Source of the DNA: DATFVA01 sp963800255 | GTDB taxonomy: Bacteria; Bacteroidota; Ignavibacteria; Ignavibacteriales; Ignavibacteriaceae | Reading direction: 5' to 3' | DNA: 64,000 nucleotides | Assembly (NCBI GenBank): GCA_963800255.1 | Contig: CAWDAK010000024.1 | Location: forward strand, 124,001-188,000 | Part shown: one piece after another, positions 62,463 to 64,000 of the stretch | Position numbering within the stretch: the first letter of the stretch is position 1 | Layout: every line of letters starts with the position of its first letter | Notes under the pieces: generated by a model | Seen by the model: the letters and a program-made list of their open reading frames with translations, nothing else | Told to the model about the DNA's origin: nothing | The model's database searches: none | Position numbers and translations under genes: made by a program

Positions 62463-64000
62463 ATGTGTGGAATCTTTTGTGCTGTAAATATAAATTCAAA
62501 TTTTAGATCTTCCGAATATAACCAGTTTATCAAACTTACGGATATAGTAAGTCATCGGGGACCTGATTCGGCTAATTACTCGGCTATAAATATCAGGGAT
62601 ATGGAAGTAAACCGTGAAAAATTTAATATTTTTTTAGGGCACAGACGACTTTCAATCATTGATTTATCAGTTGCAGCAAATCAACCCATGACCTCAGAAT
62701 TTAATCATATCATATATAATGGAGAAATTTACAATTTCATAGAATTACGAGACGAAATGATTAAAAAGGGTATCAAGTTTCAAACGAATTCAGATACTGA
62801 AGTTATATTGAAGCTATACGAAAATTATGGTGAAGCTTCCTTCTCGAAATTAAATGGAATGTGGTCCTTTATAATCGTCGACCTAAGAAATCAGAGAGTA
62901 GTAATAAGTCGTGATCGATTTTCAATCAAACCACTTTATATTTTTCAAAATGGTTCTGAGTTCTACTTTGCCAGTGAAATCAAACAGCTTATTCCTTTGC
63001 TGCCGAAGAAAGAAATTAATGAACGAACCATGAGCAGATTTCTTGAAACAGGAATTGCTGATGCAGGAGAGGATACTTTTTTTAATCGTATTAAACGTTT
63101 CAAATCCAAATTCAATATGGTTATTGATTTTTCGAATAAGGAGGTTAAGGAAAAGCAATACTGGGATTATTCTCTGGAGCCAGAATATTCTGCGGAAGAA
63201 ACACTTAACCAGTTCAATGAAATTTTATGCGATAGCATTAATTTACGCTTAAGAAGCGACGTTCCCATCGGGGTGTTGTTGAGTGGAGGTCTTGATTCTT
63301 CATCCATTGCTTTAATAGCTAATGATCAGATTTCGGGATTAAACACATATTCAATAATATCAAATGATGCAAGATTCAGTGAAGAGAACTTTATAGATTA
63401 TTTCAGCAAACAAACCGGTATATCAAATCATAAAATAAAGTTCCTAAAGGAAAATGTTATATCTCATCTCGATGACGTTCTTTATCATCAGGATGAGCCC
63501 TTTGTATCCTTTTCTATTATCGCTCAGTATATGCTTTTTAATGAATTGAAAAATAATTCCGAAGTTATTGTGGTTTTAAGCGGGCAGGGGGCTGACGAAG
63601 CATTATTAGGGTATCTACGATATTATCTGTTTTATTTCAGGTTGTTGGTCAGAAATCATAAATATGGCGAAATATTAAAAGAATTTATGTTTATGCTGTA
63701 TTATAGGAATATGATGCCACAGTTCAGATTAAATTATTTCCGAAGATATTTGAAGACAAACAATAAAAACTTTTTAAAGCATAAAGCTTTTAACGAACCA
63801 CTGTGGGATAGCGGATCTATGAGGAATACGCAAATCCTGGATATTGATAAGTTTTCCATACCAATTTTGACCAGATATGAAGACAGGAATTCTATGGCTC
63901 ATTCATTAGAAGTCAGGTTACCATTTCTTGATCATAGATTAGTTAATATGCTTATAAACCTACCCGAAAATTTTAAATTGAGCAGAGGGTGGAACAAATT
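62463..64000 (+). CDS. asnB: AsnB-type glutamine-hydrolysing amidotransferase (cut by window edge)
   Basis: About 512 residues visible and open to the last base. Met-Cys start (MCGIFCAVN) exposes the class-II amidotransferase nucleophile; SHRGPDSANY, GHRRLSIIDLS, IYNGEIYNF and NSDTEVILKLYENYG complete the glutaminase domain. The synthetase domain has the pyrophosphate loop LLSGGLDSSSIA, SGQGADEALLGY and RNSMAHSLEVRLPFLD. In polysaccharide clusters such proteins amidate uronic acid residues rather than make asparagine; the preceding glycosyltransferase and polymerase favour this, but it is inference. The C-terminus lies beyond the window. Confidence 0.92.
   Translation, partial: MCGIFCAVNINSNFRSSEYNQFIKLTDIVSHRGPDSANYSAINIRDMEVNREKFNIFLGHRRLSIIDLSVAANQPMTSEFNHIIYNGEIYNFIELRDEMIKKGIKFQTNSDTEVILKLYENYGEASFSKLNGMWSFIIVDLRNQRVVISRDRFSIKPLYIFQNGSEFYFASEIKQLIPLLPKKEINERTMSRFLETGIADAGEDTFFNRIKRFKSKFNMVIDFSNKEVKEKQYWDYSLEPEYSAEETLNQFNEILCDSINLRLRSDVPIGVLLSGGLDSSSIALIANDQISGLNTYSIISNDARFSEENFIDYFSKQTGISNHKIKFLKENVISHLDDVLYHQDEPFVSFSIIAQYMLFNELKNNSEVIVVLSGQGADEALLGYLRYYLFYFRLLVRNHKYGEILKEFMFMLYYRNMMPQFRLNYFRRYLKTNNKNFLKHKAFNEPLWDSGSMRNTQILDIDKFSIPILTRYEDRNSMAHSLEVRLPFLDHRLVNMLINLPENFKLSRGWNK

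Overview
The window is AT-rich bacterial chromosome, densely packed with genes. Two TonB-dependent receptors with N-terminal carboxypeptidase-regulatory-like domains, PPi-type phosphofructokinase, weak Shine-Dalgarno use, NatAB, HisKA_2 kinases and protein signatures typical of Ignavibacteriota/Chlorobiota suggest a Bacteroidota-group bacterium, most likely of the class Ignavibacteria. This assignment is by recognition only; no 16S or other phylogenetic marker was aligned.

Layout. 1-6.5 kb: a truncated TonB receptor (-), UvrD/PcrA helicase, PPi-dependent phosphofructokinase, and an NSS-family sodium symporter with a 37-residue MetS-like partner (-). 6.7-7.4 kb: fatty acid hydroxylase. 7.4-21.8 kb (+): a possible exopolysaccharide module. 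It holds a stand-alone receiver, two KaiC-like ATPases, a TPR/beta-barrel outer-membrane protein (PgaA/BcsC-like layout), a PgaC-like family-2 glycosyltransferase, a small membrane protein, two tandem paralogous NodB-like proteins without a recognisable catalytic motif, and a large multi-PAS hybrid kinase. 21.9-24.7 kb: SOS operon lexA-DUF72-dinB behind a perfect 15-2-15 palindrome. 24.7-36.2 kb (-): a tight run of twelve genes, natA-natB-prsW-unknown-nadD-epimerase-meaB-acyl-CoA dehydrogenase-carboxyltransferase-unknown-NtrC regulator-HIT. 36.4-44.0 kb (+): the DUF177-rpmF-plsX-fabH-fabD-DUF3109-fabG-acpP-fabF-rnc lipid operon. 44.0-44.8 kb: an 11-bp-period degenerate repeat region. 44.8-50.3 kb: gcvP, an Omp85-like barrel protein, rsmE, rlpA. 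50.5-53.8 kb (-): complete TonB receptor and a small protein. 53.9-56.8 kb: CHASE3 kinase, Spy/CpxP-like small protein, exported DinB-fold protein. 57.1 kb: a second, unrelated 11-bp tandem array. 57.5-64 kb (+): rnhC, a MurJ-type flippase, O-antigen polymerase/ligase, family-4 glycosyltransferase and an AsnB-type amidotransferase (cut by the window edge).

Four genes (hybrid kinase, fabH, fabF, murJ) are each interrupted by a single-base frame change. Because fabH, fabF and murJ are normally essential and their remaining sequence is well conserved, sequencing or assembly indels are the likeliest cause. The most unusual material is the KaiC-like/receiver/pseudokinase-regulated polysaccharide module and the two 11-bp-period intergenic arrays.
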